The notes beneath the pieces are model-generated. The model was not told where the DNA came from. It saw only the letters and a list, made by a program, of their open reading frames with translations, and searched no databases. The position numbers and the translations under genes were made by a program. 64,000 nucleotides of DNA from Siphonodentalium dalli (taxonomy: Eukaryota > Mollusca > Scaphopoda > Gadilida > Siphonodentaliidae): the NCBI GenBank assembly GCA_032622095.1, contig CP136063.1, positions 74,749,980 through 74,813,979 of the forward strand, given 5' to 3'. Below, one piece after another: positions 9,001 to 21,667 of this stretch. Each line of letters opens with the position of its first letter. Position 1 is the stretch's first letter.

Positions 9001-11683
9001 CACAGGAGCTTGGAATTTGGTCAAAACCCCTCTTTTATTGGCAGAACCACCACCCGGGACCATAGGTCACGGAAGGAACGAAACACGAATTTGTTGCCAC
9101 CCATTTTGAACTCAACTGTATTCCTACAAAAAATATATTTTCACTAAAAACTTTTGGTACCTCTTACACCTTAGATGCCAATCTACAACATTCCATAGGT
9201 ATATTTTTCCAGTTCTTCAAAAACCTCACTTTATTTCGGTAATGTATTGTAAATTCACCAACGAAGACAAATCTGCGTATTCTCCATCACCCGTTCTAGA
9301 ATCTGAATGACAAATGGCACAAAACCATTTTTTCCGGAATAACAAAGTCGGAACGAAATAAAATCGAAACCTAAATTTAAAGTCCGCGAAATTCAAAAAT
9401 ATTTGAAAGTGCGTGCGGTTTTCGAACTTAGGCGCCAGAAAACTTAAATCAGTTTATGTTTGCGTCATACTATGCGCGTTTTTGATGATCTTATCCTGAT
9501 GTTTTGTGTATTTTCTTGAAAAATTTTGTATTTGTCTGTCTGCTGTTATCATCTGATGAAAATGACGACTGTCCAAGAAGATATTCTTCATTTGACTGAA
9601 TGGTAATTTGTACAAATATTTCATATATAATTTATTTCTATTTATGGCACGACCACGTGGTATTGTTTTTTTCTTCTTGTTTTATGTTCGTTATGTACCG
9701 GTAGGCCTATATGTACTACTTGACTTTGTAATGCTACTGGTTGCAATTATTGGTCATAAGGGGACCAAAACTCTCTCTCTCTCTCTCTCTCTCTCCCTCT
9801 CTCTCTCTCTCTGAATAACTAGTTTATAAATTTGTGTTAGTGATAAACTCGCTAACATAAATTTTATGTACTAAGCAACTATAAGTATTGTTAACTGCAC
9901 CGGTACCAGGATCTATAAATAGTATACGTCACTCGTGACTCGTGTGTCGTAACGAATCAGCACCAAAACTCTTAAAAGAATGGCTTTATGCATATGATTA
10001 TATAGCCTGTGCTCATGAATTGGAAATTCAATTTTTAAATCCAAGACAGCTAGCCACCATCGGCATTGATTTTCTCAAAATCGAAAATACCAAAACAATA
10101 TTAAAAACATTACTTAATGTAACTTTCGCTGATGGGGTCATTGTCACAAGGCTCCGCGATCCGATCACATTCGTAGCCAGGTTTTTTAATCGATCACAAA
10201 TGTAGCCAGCTTTTCTATGGCGATCACATTCGTAGCCAGCTTTTCATATTCAGGCGAGCCCCAATGAATAGTGCTGGGCGATATGACGATATATCGGGTA
10301 TAGCCGGTTTTAATTTTGATATCGTCAATAATATCGTCTGAAATAAAAATATCGTAATACCGTCCCAAGTTATAATATTCTCCATGTAGGTTGAAACCCA
10401 TCATATGCAACAAACAGGGAAGTTAGAGCAAGTATAAATGTATAATAGTCCCAAACTTCCCGGAAATGCGCAGTCGAAAAAGTAAAAAAAAAACATCGGA
10501 GCACGTGCTTGTCAAATTGGATATGCTTCGTCGGAAACATCAAAGCGCTAGCATTAGTTGGCGACGTTGTGAGATGATTGGTATGTCGCGCGCATGACAA
10601 TGACCTCCTTTCAAGTTGGTGCAGCTTGCTCTATCAACCGTAACCGGTTGCTTGGAGGCGGATAACGATGTCAGATTTGTATTGACCAAACTAGCTGATC
10701 GTGTCAATGTGTGCAAATTGCGAGTAAAATTATTTTGTGGACATGTGCCTTACAGATCATGGCATCACTATCACTTCAACGAACGTCAAATTCACAAACT
10801 AATTGAACATGTCTATATTTATTTTCCTCGGCTAAAAAAATGCTAACGCAAATTCATTTCGCGTCGGCTTTTGCCCATTGTCGATGCTAATTCCCAGGGC
10901 TGCCGTATACTATGTGCATTGAAGTCTCACGGTGCTACCAACTACCAATTACCACTAATAAATAGTCTCACAAATGACCAATTCCTCATGAATAAATAAA
11001 ATGGAAATTTGAAACCGAATGTGGTCCTTAATGTGTGGTGTTGAGCGCTATGGTCGAAGGGATATAACTCTAAAAAATTATGCGAAAATGCACGTGGGCC
11101 TTGTTATATGATTATATCCCTTTATTTCAAAGTTATTGTTTTCTCTGTCGGCAAACTGTCAGCGGCCATGTTTTTATGCAAATGAGCCCAAAATGATTCG
11201 TTCCCATCTAGACGCCAATGTTATCATCCATCAAAAAGTTCACGATGATCTCGGTACGGTCATGTAATAAACATGTAATCAGCAGCTATGTTCGAAATTA
11301 TAAACGGTACTTTCATGCTATCCGTCTCCGGGTCATAGTTTTAAAGTTTCCGCATATTTTGGTACCAGTTCCGCTACTCAGATTCTAGAACGGGTGATGG
11401 AGAATACGCAGATTTGTCTTCGTTGGTGAATTTACAATACATTACCGATATAAAGTGAGGTTTTCGAAGAACTGGAAAAATATACCTATGGAATGTTGTA
11501 GATTGGCATCTAAGGTGTAAGAGGTACCAAAAGTTTTTAGTGAAAATATATCTTTTGTAGGAATACAGTTGAGTTCAAAATGGGTGGCAACAAATTCGTG
11601 TTTCGTTCCTTCCGTGACCTATGGTCCCGGGTGGTGGTTCTGCCAATAAAAGAGGGGTTTTGACCAAATTCCAAACTCCTGTG
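9001..11683. mobile_element. 2683 bp inverted-repeat transposon-like insertion
   Basis: Long inverted arms of about 310 bp (9001 to about 9315, and about 11380 to 11683) start CACAGGAG and end CTCCTGTG. They are flanked by the 7 bp target duplication GTCTATG (8994-9000 and 11684-11690). The 2 kb interior has no transposase-like frame. It holds a CT microsatellite (about 9771-9812) and three short copies of 'cacattcgtagccagctttt' (10160-10240). A sequence of the type 'gggcgatatgacgatata' lies near 10278. The superfamily is not assigned: 7 bp duplications occur in more than one DNA transposon group. Confidence 0.75.
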
Positions 11684-11732
11684 GTCTATGTGTATGCGTA
11701 TGCGTGTGTCTTATAGACTCGAAACTGCTCGA

Positions 11733-12125
11733 CCGATCCGACTCAAGTTTGGTATGTAGGCCTACTTTGCCGAGAACAACATGGGTGGGTCCAATTTCAC
11801 GCGCGACCGTGTCCTTGACCTCACTCATATAGGATCATATAGGCATGTTTCAGGACCTCGGCCGATCCGACTCGAGTTTGGTATGTAGGCCTACTTTGAT
11901 ACCGGGAACAATATGGGTGGGTCCAATTTCCCATGCGACCATGTCCTTGACCTCGCTCATATACGCTCATATAGGCATGTTTCTGGGCCTGGACCGATCC
12001 GACTCAAATTTGGTATGTATGCCTACTTTGATCCCGAAAACAATATGGGCGGGTCCAATTTCACGTGCGACCGTGTCCTTGACCTTGTCATTGACTCGCT
12101 CAGATACGCTCATATAGGCATGTCG
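11733..12125 (+). repeat. Three tandem 130 bp units
   Basis: Units begin near 11733, 11862 and 11994 with 'ccgatccgactc', each followed by 'tttggtatgta' and 'tgtccttgacct'. The reading frames of up to 153 codons here follow this repeat and are not treated as genes. Confidence 0.8.
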
Positions 12126-12130
12126 TTGCT

Positions 12131-13461
12131 CGAGAACTATATTGTCGTAAGTCCATTTTGGTGGGAAAATGAGATATTGGTATCGTTGGAATCGCCGCGA
12201 AATTTTCTTTCGTGTAGTGCTCATGAATCGTACATTCGCACCATAGTCGCCACGATAGGTTCTGTGCAATGTTGTTGTATGTCCATGTGCGCAAAATTTC
12301 TCCGTGCTATAATGTCGTATCTCATTGAACAATTGCATCACCCAAAATCGTCACATGGAAAAACTTTATTATGAAATTTGGAAGAAATGGTATCGCAAGA
12401 AAATAACATTGTTTCATTATATTCTCACACTTGTTAAAATCAGTGGTTTGCTATGTTGTCTTCGCAAATGTTTAGTCAACTAAATATTCTTGTTTAAACA
12501 GGTTTAAACGCATGTTATGAGACATGAAGCATCTTAATAGGTGTGAACCTGGAGATAAAACATCCTTGCCCTGACGTGAATGCAAGCTATCGATGGCTCA
12601 TTGTGATGCTATCGAGATACATTAAAATATATATGTTGTTTTCCAAGATTTTCTGATATATAAATTATGTATATTTAGCTATATTATAATTGGTTGATGG
12701 GTCATCCAAACATCCATCTTCACATTCTTGATATCACCCAAATTCACAATCGAGTTTGAACTTTTAATGTGATTGATGTTTGTATTTACGGCAGAAACGT
12801 TATTAGAAATATAAACTTAAAAATCGGACGTGGGTGATTTTTTTCTCGGGAAGGGGGGGGGGGGGGTGGTTCCCCACCGAATAATTTCCAATGGCACCCC
12901 GTTGAACCAGACCATACCCAAATGTTCTAACTCTGGGAAATTGGACCCCCACTGTGTTTGAATTTTCCAACTGGCACCTCGCGCTTTCAAGGATTTCGCT
13001 ACCAAAAACAAACATATCTAACCTTTTTTTTTACAAAAGGGAGTTGACAATATTTAACCTTTTTAGCGCATCGCTCTGTCAATGAAAAACGCGAATAATG
13101 CTATGTGGGACCAACATATTGCTGGTACGGATGGCAACGTGATATCCAGTGTTATGTGCAAGACATTGGTCGTGATATTCACGGACTAACGTTAAACATT
13201 CAATGGTGTGGTCCGACTCATAAGCGTGTCACATAACACAAATTAACACATGTTATGGCATAAAAGCTGTTCATGCGAAGTCACCCACAAACCACGAATA
13301 GAACCAGGTCACCTGCGCGTCCAGGTGGTGGACAATGCATACTCGTCCATAATCAGAAAACATTCAATATATCGGAAAACTTCAGCCCAGTTGTCCTACT
13401 TTGAGCATTGAGCTTTGTCAGACCGTTGAATACGCAGTTTTGCAGGTGAAGAAGTCTGACT
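12131..13461. other. Intron 1, unannotated stretch
   Basis: AT-rich, with a run of G near 12850-12866. No conserved coding or element termini recognised. Confidence 0.4.
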
Positions 13462-13962
13462 TTAAAGGCACGTGAGGCCTTAGTTGTCGAAAATATTCAT
13501 ATATGTTCCAATCACCGTAAACAGAAAAACATTAAAACGCATACAGTTTCGTTCATACATGTATATACCATGACCATCGCATAAACAGCATGTTATCATA
13601 AATATTTACTATATTTTACCTGAGCAAGAGCCTGATTGTGTTACAGAAGACAGCACAATGCTGCTGGCTAATCACACACAAATGGCATAAACGCTCTTTA
13701 TTCGTTCCATATCAGGAATTCACCAACAAAGAACGCTCTTTATGTTTACCATCATAATATAAACAAACACCAGAAAAGTAACTTTTTATTCTTTTGTTTA
13801 CATAACAATGGTCAAAGATATGACAATAACATACTGTTTATGCGATATTTCTTATTTGTATACGGACAAATTCTGTCTACATTTTGTTGTTCTTTCTGTT
13901 TGTGGCGGTTTTTGACGGGATACCCACAGGATACCCACCGCCAAGGCCAACCGTACCTTTAA
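13462..13962 (+). mobile_element. 501 bp TTAA-flanked MITE, forward copy
   Basis: It starts TTAA-AGGCACGTGAGGCC and ends GGCCAACCGTACCT-TTAA, so its ends are inverted and bounded by TTAA, as for piggyBac- or Kolobok-type non-autonomous elements. The interior contains 'gaacgctctttatg' and 'gtttgtggcggtttttgac' and no coding frame. An almost full-length inverted copy lies at 15623, truncated copies at 49367 and 57446, and an interrupted one at 51718. Confidence 0.8.
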
Positions 13963-15622
13963 TTAGTAAAAGGCACCAGTTTCATTGAAGTTTAGTTTAG
14001 TTCTTTTCACATAAGTGAAACATGTACCGATTTCAAGAAACGAACCAGTTACGTGTTCGTTCAACGTGCGTGTTGGTGATGCTACATTCTCGATTGTGTA
14101 TCTGATCCCCGACACCAAACGGAGCAAGTTTACGTACACAGCAGATAAACAGTTTGTCGGAAGCTCCAGTGATGGAAAAACATTATATTGCATCCAAGGA
14201 GCACATTGTCGACATACGAATCATTATACATTCGCTTTGTGGTTAACTAAATGCGTATATAAATGTATTTGTTAAGTCAATTATTTATAATGTTTTTATC
14301 GAGTTTGGCAGAATTAGCTCATCGGTTTCCCCTTTATGAGCCCAATGTTATGAGCCTAAGTATTATACGTTGCTTCCACCAACACATCGATGTTATTGAG
14401 TTGTTGATTTTCAACTTTATGGTCGGTGTTTGTGCTGAACAATTTACTTTTGATTCTCAAATCGGGGGGGGGGGGGGTAAATTTGGTTCTTCTTCCCGTA
14501 GAAATACCAATTCATTTGCACATTCCATGAGATAGAAAGAACAAAGAGAACATTGTATTACAAATATCATAAAGCATTTTTGAGTTATATACTTTTCAGT
14601 CACAAGTTAAAGCGACTTGAGGCCTTAATTCGCGATTGGTCTGAGGGTTAAAGTTTGTACTTATTGTCATACCTTGTTCTTAGATTGATTATTTGCATTG
14701 TTCAAGATACAATAATCTGATGCTGACATTCTATCATGATTGTTTTGAGTAAACGACATCCAATATCAATAAAAATCCAGGGTTTGTTTATAAACAATGA
14801 CTAAAATCGCCAAAATATCCAAATTGGGCCAATGAATATAAGAACAAAATATGTCTATTTTTTTTTTCATTTTCTCTCTGTGGATTGTAAAATGTTTAAC
14901 CATCAGACCATCGCGAAGGTACCAAGTCGTTTTGTGCACTAAATATTACATGTGTGATCACAACTATAACTTGGTTTTATTGACTAATTTCACGATTGAT
15001 TCAAACCGGATCGATATGTGCAAGTTAACTTCTGAAAATTTCCAGCTGTGCAATCATTGATGGAATTATAAGCCTCTAGTTCACATATCAAACAACAAGC
15101 ACACATTATATTCTTACACAATTAATACATTATGTATGTCGTTTATTTCCGGTGTGTGCACGCCCATGCATGTGTGACTATGGTGCTCTTTAATGCCATT
15201 TATTCATATATTATTCTGATAGCATAGATTGGTCCATTAAAGCTCATCGGGGAGCACAGAGGGCGGCGTATTATTACATAAAACGGGTCTATATTTTATT
15301 GCAGAAATGAACAGAGAGTTCAATGCGGTCACGGGATTTGGATAGCGAACAAAATCAACAAACATGAACCCCGAGGGGATTAATGCAAAGTCTTCTGAAC
15401 TTGTAGGAAGTCAAAACCAATAGCCACATTGAATCCGTGGTGCATTACTTCTATTTACATACTTTAACAAAGTGTTGTCACCAACGCTGTTTTCTTTATT
15501 TATAAATATAATCAGGGTTCCAGGCGCTTATTTCATGTTGCAATGATTTAATTAGATTGGCAGCATTAATTATCGCATTGTTTCCGAACAAAATGGCATC
15601 GGTATACGTCGTCGACCCAGTT
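13963..15622. other. Spacer between two inverted TTAA MITEs
   Basis: A 1.66 kb segment. An open frame of 87 codons at 14015-14275 (+) has no recognisable domain or splice context. A run of G lies near 14465. No gene is claimed. Confidence 0.4.
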
Positions 15623-16124
15623 TTAAAGGTACGGTTGGCCTTGGCGGTGGGTATCCTGTTAATATATTTCCACCCGTCAAAAACCGCCACAAACAGAAAG
15701 AACAACAAAATATAGACAGACTTTGTCCGTATACAAATAAGAAATATCGCATAAACAGTATGTTATTGTCATATCTTTGACCATTGTTATGTAAACAAAA
15801 GCATAAAAAGTGACTTTTCTGGTGTTTGTTTATATTATGATGGTAAACATAAAGAGCGTTCTTTGTTGGTGAATTCCTGATATGGAACGAATAAAGAGCG
15901 TTTATGCCATTTGTGTGTGATTAGCCAGCAGCATTGTGCTGTCTTCTGTAACACAATCAGGCTCTTGCTTAGGTAAAATATAGTAAATCTTTATGATAAC
16001 ATGCTGTTTACGCGAATGTCATGGTACATATGAACGAAACTGTATGCGTTTTAATGTTTTTCTGTTTACGGTGATTGGAACAAATATGAATATTTTCGAC
16101 AACTAAGGCCTCACGTGCCTTTAA
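15623..16124 (-). mobile_element. 501 bp TTAA-flanked MITE, inverted copy
   Basis: The reverse complement of the 13462 element over its full length, again bounded by TTAA (15623-15626 and 16121-16124). The two copies are similar but not identical; for example, the region around 15660 carries extra bases ('aatatatttccacccg'). Confidence 0.8.
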
Positions 16125-17222
16125 AACAGTTCACAATTAGTTTTTAGAGCCAATATCCATTATAAATTACTTATTGTTTGTGTCTGTTGTAACTTGAGGT
16201 CTAGAAACCTGAATGCAACATTAAAGGCCAACAGTATTATAGCAGTAGACAGTATTTCACACAGAGGAGATATAATATTCAAAAGTATCGTATCTCCGTC
16301 GACATTATAATCCAGAAGCCCGACGATGATTATTTACGCAAAATGTCGTATCTCCAAACACATTTCGTCATTTACTCGCAATCGCGTGAACCACTGGTCA
16401 TGAAAATTACCCACTAGAGTAGATATCGATGTGATCCATTACATTGTCGCATTTTCCAATATGTACGAACTGTTAATATACGGAAACTGACCTACCAATA
16501 TTTCAATACTTACAACATTATAATTATCAGGCGACGATGTTTCGGTCCGCCCGAAGTATCTTTATATTTCTTGTGTTTTAATGCTTTGATACGAACCAGT
16601 TCACGAAATGCAATTATGTGCACCATATAGCTATAGCCGTGCACTCATTTCATTTCGTCCCATTTCCCAATGTGATGATAGTCAGAACAATTTATAAAGT
16701 GTTTCACATGCATGCACAAGAGGATTATTAAAGTCAGGTGGCTTATATAATAGGGTACGTTTGCCATTGATATTTCAGCTGATAGCCATACCCTAAAGAT
16801 CCATGATCCGAAATAACGCTCACAAATTACTAATTATTTGGCTTCGGGGGTAAAAATACTTGATTCGAGTCGAGAAACCAACCAATCAAAGCTCAGAGTG
16901 ATCAGGTATAGATTTGTGAATTTTTTTGTTTCTGGAAATATATAATTTTTTTCCGCCTGGCAAAAATTCGTCAAGGCGACGGTCTCTGACATATTGCGGA
17001 TAAAGATGGATCACTCTAAAATAAAGTGGCGTTGTGTGTATATATTTGACAATCCGGCCATATTTCGTTAACAAAATGTTGATAAATAACACGTTTCGGA
17101 CAATTTATACTATATAGGTGACTGTGGTTAACATTAGTTTTGGGCATTCAATCGATTCTGATAACTGAAGCGGTATTTCAAAAAAGATGTTGTTGTTGGA
17201 ATCGGATGATATGGGGACTATC
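16125..17222. other. Intron 1, unannotated stretch
   Basis: No gene, element terminus or tandem array recognised. Confidence 0.4.
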
Positions 17223-17439
17223 TACAGTAATGCTCTAATTAATCGACCTCTAAACCACAGCAGAATTATGGGTAACTTTTCAAGATTTAGTCGGAAATAT
17301 GGCTTGTTGCCATTCATCGGAAAGCTCTCGCCGAGATCTTTCCGATGAATGGCAACAAGCCATATTTCCGACTAAATCCTGAAAAGTTACCCATAATTCT
17401 GCTGTGGTTTAGAGGTCGATTAATTAGAGCACTACTGTA
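17223..17439. mobile_element. 217 bp palindromic TA MITE, copy 1
   Basis: Nearly the whole element is one inverted repeat. It starts TACAGTAATGCTCTAATTAA, ends in the reverse complement of that, and folds at about 17331. The TA ends are consistent with a Tc1/mariner-type target, but superfamily assignment is tentative. Other copies: one arm at 23164 and a full one at 53876. Confidence 0.8.
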
Positions 17440-17990
17440 CTCGGATTCAGTACCTTAATGTAATCTTGTTGAGTTGCAATAGACGCTTATTTTCCCCAGT
17501 GGGGGGAGTTTCAGGTCAAGCGATACACTTTGAGATACTTCAATATCAGAAATAAGGTATGGACAATTCGCTGCTTTGATAGACTTCTTTCAACTTTGGA
17601 AGTTAGGTACATTTTGTGTGTTTAACGAAAGTAAGGAAGATGCCTAAAGCCACACAAAAATCACAATTCATAAGTACAAGCAACCCGACACGCATTATTT
17701 AGTTGTCCACCAAAAATTTATTTTGAGGGACTATAGAAATCCGCATCGTCCGTGCGTGCGACCGACTTTCTTTTCCGGTCGTCATCGCAATAACTCGAAC
17801 AAATATTAACTGCTATAACATATTTTTTGTTCACGAGTTGGTCGCCACAATATCCTGGACAGGTTAAAAAAACAGTTTCGTACGACTTTTCTTACCCGAG
17901 ATATGGCCCTTAGTTTGACGATCGTTCGCGAATTTTAGGTCATCAGCGCAATAAATCGAACAAATATTAATTGATTTCAATAATCTTTGT
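17440..17990. other. Intron 1, unannotated stretch
   Basis: AT-rich; contains two related 'cgcaataa.tcgaacaaatatt' segments near 17787 and 17946. No gene seen. Confidence 0.4.
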
Positions 17991-18372
17991 CAAGTTTGAG
18001 CTATTGCCATGGGTTGGTATCCGTCGTCCGTGCGTCCGTCAACAATTTCCTCTGGCTCACCCTACAGATCGCATCCGTCGTCCGATCATCCCAAACTTCA
18101 TATGGAACTTCTGGGTAACATCTAGATGGGAGTCAATGATATTTTCCGAATTTCGTTAAAAAATATGGTCGCCAGTGGCCATGTTGGATTTTACTCTTTG
18201 TCAAAAATCCTTTGGTTCACACACCCTACATGCCACTTCGCTCATCCAAACTTCATATCGTTCTTTGGGGCGACCTCTAGATAGAAGCTGTCCAATTTTT
18301 CTGATATTTGTTAAATAAAACATGGCCGCCTGCAGCCATCTTGGATTTCACATTTGAAACCAATGGCACACC
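17990..18372 (+). repeat. Dispersed 170 bp-type repeat, two units
   Basis: Two units carry 'aacttcatat', 'ctctagat' and 'gccatcttggattt'-like markers (near 18178 and 18335). It is the same family as 4960-5178, 36120-37080 (inverted) and 57030-57372. Confidence 0.7.
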
Positions 18373-19544
18373 CTGCAGCCGGGAGCATCTCGATCTGCCG
18401 ACGGCTATTATTTCCGGGGGTACCTGCATGGAGTGTGGATAATCCCTTAGTTCAATCGCTGGCCGCTTATAGTCTATTCCTCGTTTGTTTTAGGATTTTA
18501 ATTTATTATTTAAAAAATGGGCAGAACTTGGCACGACGAGGCAGTGGATGGAATGAAACACAACGTAAAAACCATTTCAAAACGATCAGAACTTACTTAT
18601 CCCAAGTAACATACATTCATCACTTTAGACCAATAAGGCTAATATACATGTAGATTTTATTTTAGGGCAACGGTTCCAACCAACCGGATTTGATATATTT
18701 TAGTGTAATTAATATAAATGACTCTTAAGCTATAATGGGAAGGAAACTTGTCTTGGTTGGTCCGGCCCAGACACAATATATCCAGAAGCATAGACCATTG
18801 ATCTGGATAAGTGCCACTACGTTGACGCGATGGATGGTTTTTGAAACGTGTTCAAGATTGAACACGAGGAGGTGGTACTTTACTCGAGAGCAGGATATAA
18901 TTGACAAAGTATGAAGGACTGAATCTTGGATTCCAATCATTAGTTGGACAGGGTAGCATTCGTTATAATTCAGATCGATAACTTGCCCAACCTGTCTGAG
19001 TCGGAGTAGACTTGTGTCAGAAAGCTTTATGTCGGGTTGTTCTATGACCACTTACCGGAGTGCTTAAATAACAGATGCGCGTGACTTATATAAGACATTA
19101 AACAACGTGGAATCAATAACATACATAAACGTAGGAATGTTGAAATTATATACATAAAATGTGCACATTACGGAGGGGACTTAACCGGGATCGTGGTTTC
19201 CTATATCACATAACCAATGTCTAAAACTGTAACCGAGACGTTGACATCAACCCGTCGTGTGGTGGCGTCAACGCTTCAACGTCCTGAGCTGTCATTCCAC
19301 TTGGTAAATGGCCATTATAATGGACGGATGGTCGTGATACTAAACTATAAACAAGTCTAAGTGACTTGTTACATGGGTCGGGACAACTCGGCTAGCCGGG
19401 ACAACTCGGTTTACCTGGTGCCCCAGTCATATGTGCTTTCTCACTGACATAATGGTGTGTTACAACAGCCGAGCCAACTCGTCAATCCGAGATGACTACA
19501 TATTACTTTAGTGGATATCGGCGACTAAAATATTATAAATGTTA
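18373..19544. other. Intron 1; unassigned 109-residue minus-strand frame
   Basis: A frame at 18725-19051 (-) has 108 codons before its stop. It includes a stretch 'IKLSDTSLLRLRQVGQVIDL' followed by 'VQLMIG', which reminds me only weakly of retroelement protease regions. I do not call it a gene. The rest shows nothing. Confidence 0.25.
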
Positions 19545-21080
19545 GCGCCCTTCCTCTCTCCACCCAGACCCAAATGGCACCAAATATGGCATCTTTATTT
19601 AACCCGCATGATTTGATTTCTTGTATCATCGGAGTGTGCTAAATGTTATTGTGTCGGCTTTGGTGCCCCACCTCTCCCTATTTATGACTCGAACAGTGCC
19701 ACTTTTGGCATATTTAAACCACGTCCACTATATTCCTGATAGCATGGAGGTGATTATGTAAGCGGCAACTAAACAAATTCTTATCAAATTGAATGCCCCC
19801 CAATCCCTCACCCAAACGGTACCAATTTGGCGTCTTTAAATCATACGATTAGAATAATCGTATATGATATATCACGGAGAAGAATATGTATCAATTTGTT
19901 TAAATCGGCGTTAAAAATTAATTTGAACAATTTTGGTGCCCATCTCACTGACTCAAACGGCGCCATATCATGGAGATGATTATGTATAAAGTTGGTGGAA
20001 ATCTGCGACAAAAATATTTCTACATTTTTGCTGCCCCTCATCATTTTCTGTCCTTGACACCAACACAGACAGACATTTGCAAATATAGGCACCAAATGTG
20101 GCGTCTATAACACATAAGATTTTATTCATCGTATCGTTTGAGAAGAACGTGTATTAATTTTGTGGAAATTGGCGCTTAATGTTTGTATCTGTTTTGGTGA
20201 CACACCCTCCAAACCATGACTCAAGCGGTCCTACTTTTGAGATATTTAAACCACACAATTAGACTCATTATGAAGATGAATATATATAAAATTGGTGGAA
20301 ACTGGCGGCTAAACAACCTGGTATTAAATTAAGTGTCCCCCATCTCTCACCCAAACGGCACAAATTTGGTGTCTTTAAGTCACACGATTAGATTTCTTTA
20401 TCATGGAGAAGAATGTGCATCAACTTGGTGGAAATCGGCGCTGAAAATATATGTTATACATTTTGGTGCCCCTCTCCCCTACCATGCACCCTTGTCACGA
20501 ACGTCGCCTCTTCTGACATTTTTAAACCTCACGATTAGATTCCTAATATCATGGAGATGATTATGTATACATTTGGTGGCAATCGCGACTAAACAAATTT
20601 TATAAAATTTAGACCCCCCTCCCCAACTCACACCGAAACGGCACCGATTTGGCGTCTTTAAATCAGACGATTATATTTCTCGTATCGCGGAGAGGTATGT
20701 GAATCAATATGGTGGAAATCTGCGCTAAAATATGTTTATCAATTTGGGTACCCCTCCCCTTATGTGCACCCACGAATCGAACGACGCCTCTTTTAATATA
20801 TTTAAACCACACCAATAGAGTCCTCTACCGTGGATATGATTATGTATAAGTTTGGTGGAAATCGGCGACAATTTGTTTTTCCTGCCCCTCCCCTTCTCTG
20901 CCCCTGACAAGAGCAGCGTCATTTTATAAAATTCTAACCAGCACCATTATCTTCCTTATAAAAAGTTACCCCCGTTAGACCCTTTAGTGTCATCTAGATG
21001 GTCTCATGTGAATTTATATAGAACATAGACAGACATACAGACATACATTCGCAAATATTGATATAGATATATATTGTGAA
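19545..21080 (+). repeat. Dimeric A/B satellite, copy 2
   Basis: Type A and B monomers alternate strictly: A near 19743, B 19874, A 19974, B 20128, A 20273, B 20404, A 20550, B 20690, A 20838. A dimer is about 275-290 bp. It ends with the same 105 bp tail as the copy at 1-585 ('gacatacattcgcaaatat' and an ATAT tract). C-rich tracts of the 'gtgccccctcccc' type recur in each monomer. Confidence 0.8.
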
Positions 21081-21128
21081 TTATCAGCAATGGATGGCAA
21101 TACTTTCCCTTTACATTCATTAATCTTA

Positions 21129-21667
21129 TTAAATATGGATTATCTCTTTAAATAACACATTTGAAATATTTGCGTGGTTATAAAATAATGATAATGAATT
21201 GACGACCCCTGTCCGGAAATTCTTCTATCAATTAATACAGATTTTATTTTGAATATTTTATTATGAAATGAGATCATTTATTGGGACACTTTATTTTAGA
21301 ACAGACCATTCGGGTGATACCATCTATCGATAGAGAGCATTGGGATGTTCCTATAGTTACGTACCGAACGTCAAATGTCCCAGATTGATCGATTGTATTG
21401 CTTTGTTCCATAGTTGTAAGCGATAGTGAGTCCAATTAACGTTTAGTTTTGACAAAATTACACAATAAAATTGCGGGTATCTGTTAACAGTAACCACTAT
21501 TGTTCGTTAGCTAAACAACCACACCTTTTTAGACCAGCAAATATTCGAAATAAAATCCATATTAATCGATAGAAGCATTTCCGGACAGGAGTCTTCGATT
21601 CATATCTAATATTTTCTACCCCAGTAATTATATAATACATGTTTACAAAGAGATAATCCACCTTTAA
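21129..21667 (+). mobile_element. 539 bp TTAA MITE family A, intact copy
   Basis: Inverted ends TTAAATATGGATTATCTCTT and the reverse complement of TTAAAGGTGGATTATCTCTT, both starting with TTAA. The interior has 'ccattcgggtgatacc' and 'gtaccgaacgtcaaatgtcc'. It is non-coding. The same element, interrupted by a Helitron, sits in intron 2 of lectin gene 1. Confidence 0.75.

Larger units (their letters stand above)
8966..12130 (+). mobile_element. Helitron-like element E, split by a 2.7 kb insertion
   Basis: A fourth Helitron-type 5' end (A|TCTAATATATATTTTGG) starts at 8966 and reaches 9000, then resumes at 11684 after the inserted inverted-repeat element. With the insert removed, the order (AT-rich start, GT-rich tract, 'agactcgaaa') matches Helitron D. 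It continues into three tandem copies of a 130 bp unit (11733-12125). A 3' hairpin plus CTRR was not identified, so the right limit is approximate. Confidence 0.55.

Noticed and set aside
11913-12374. 153-codon frame
   Set aside because: Driven by the 130 bp tandem units of a Helitron-like element; the tail has no recognisable domain.
14015-14275. 86-residue frame between the inverted MITEs
   Set aside because: Considered as an Ig-like exon, but no convincing splice sites, cysteine pattern or second copy was found.
18725-19051. 108-residue minus-strand frame as a retroelement protease
   Set aside because: Similarity is only a vague hydrophobic pattern; no active-site D-T/S-G and no neighbouring retroelement sequence.
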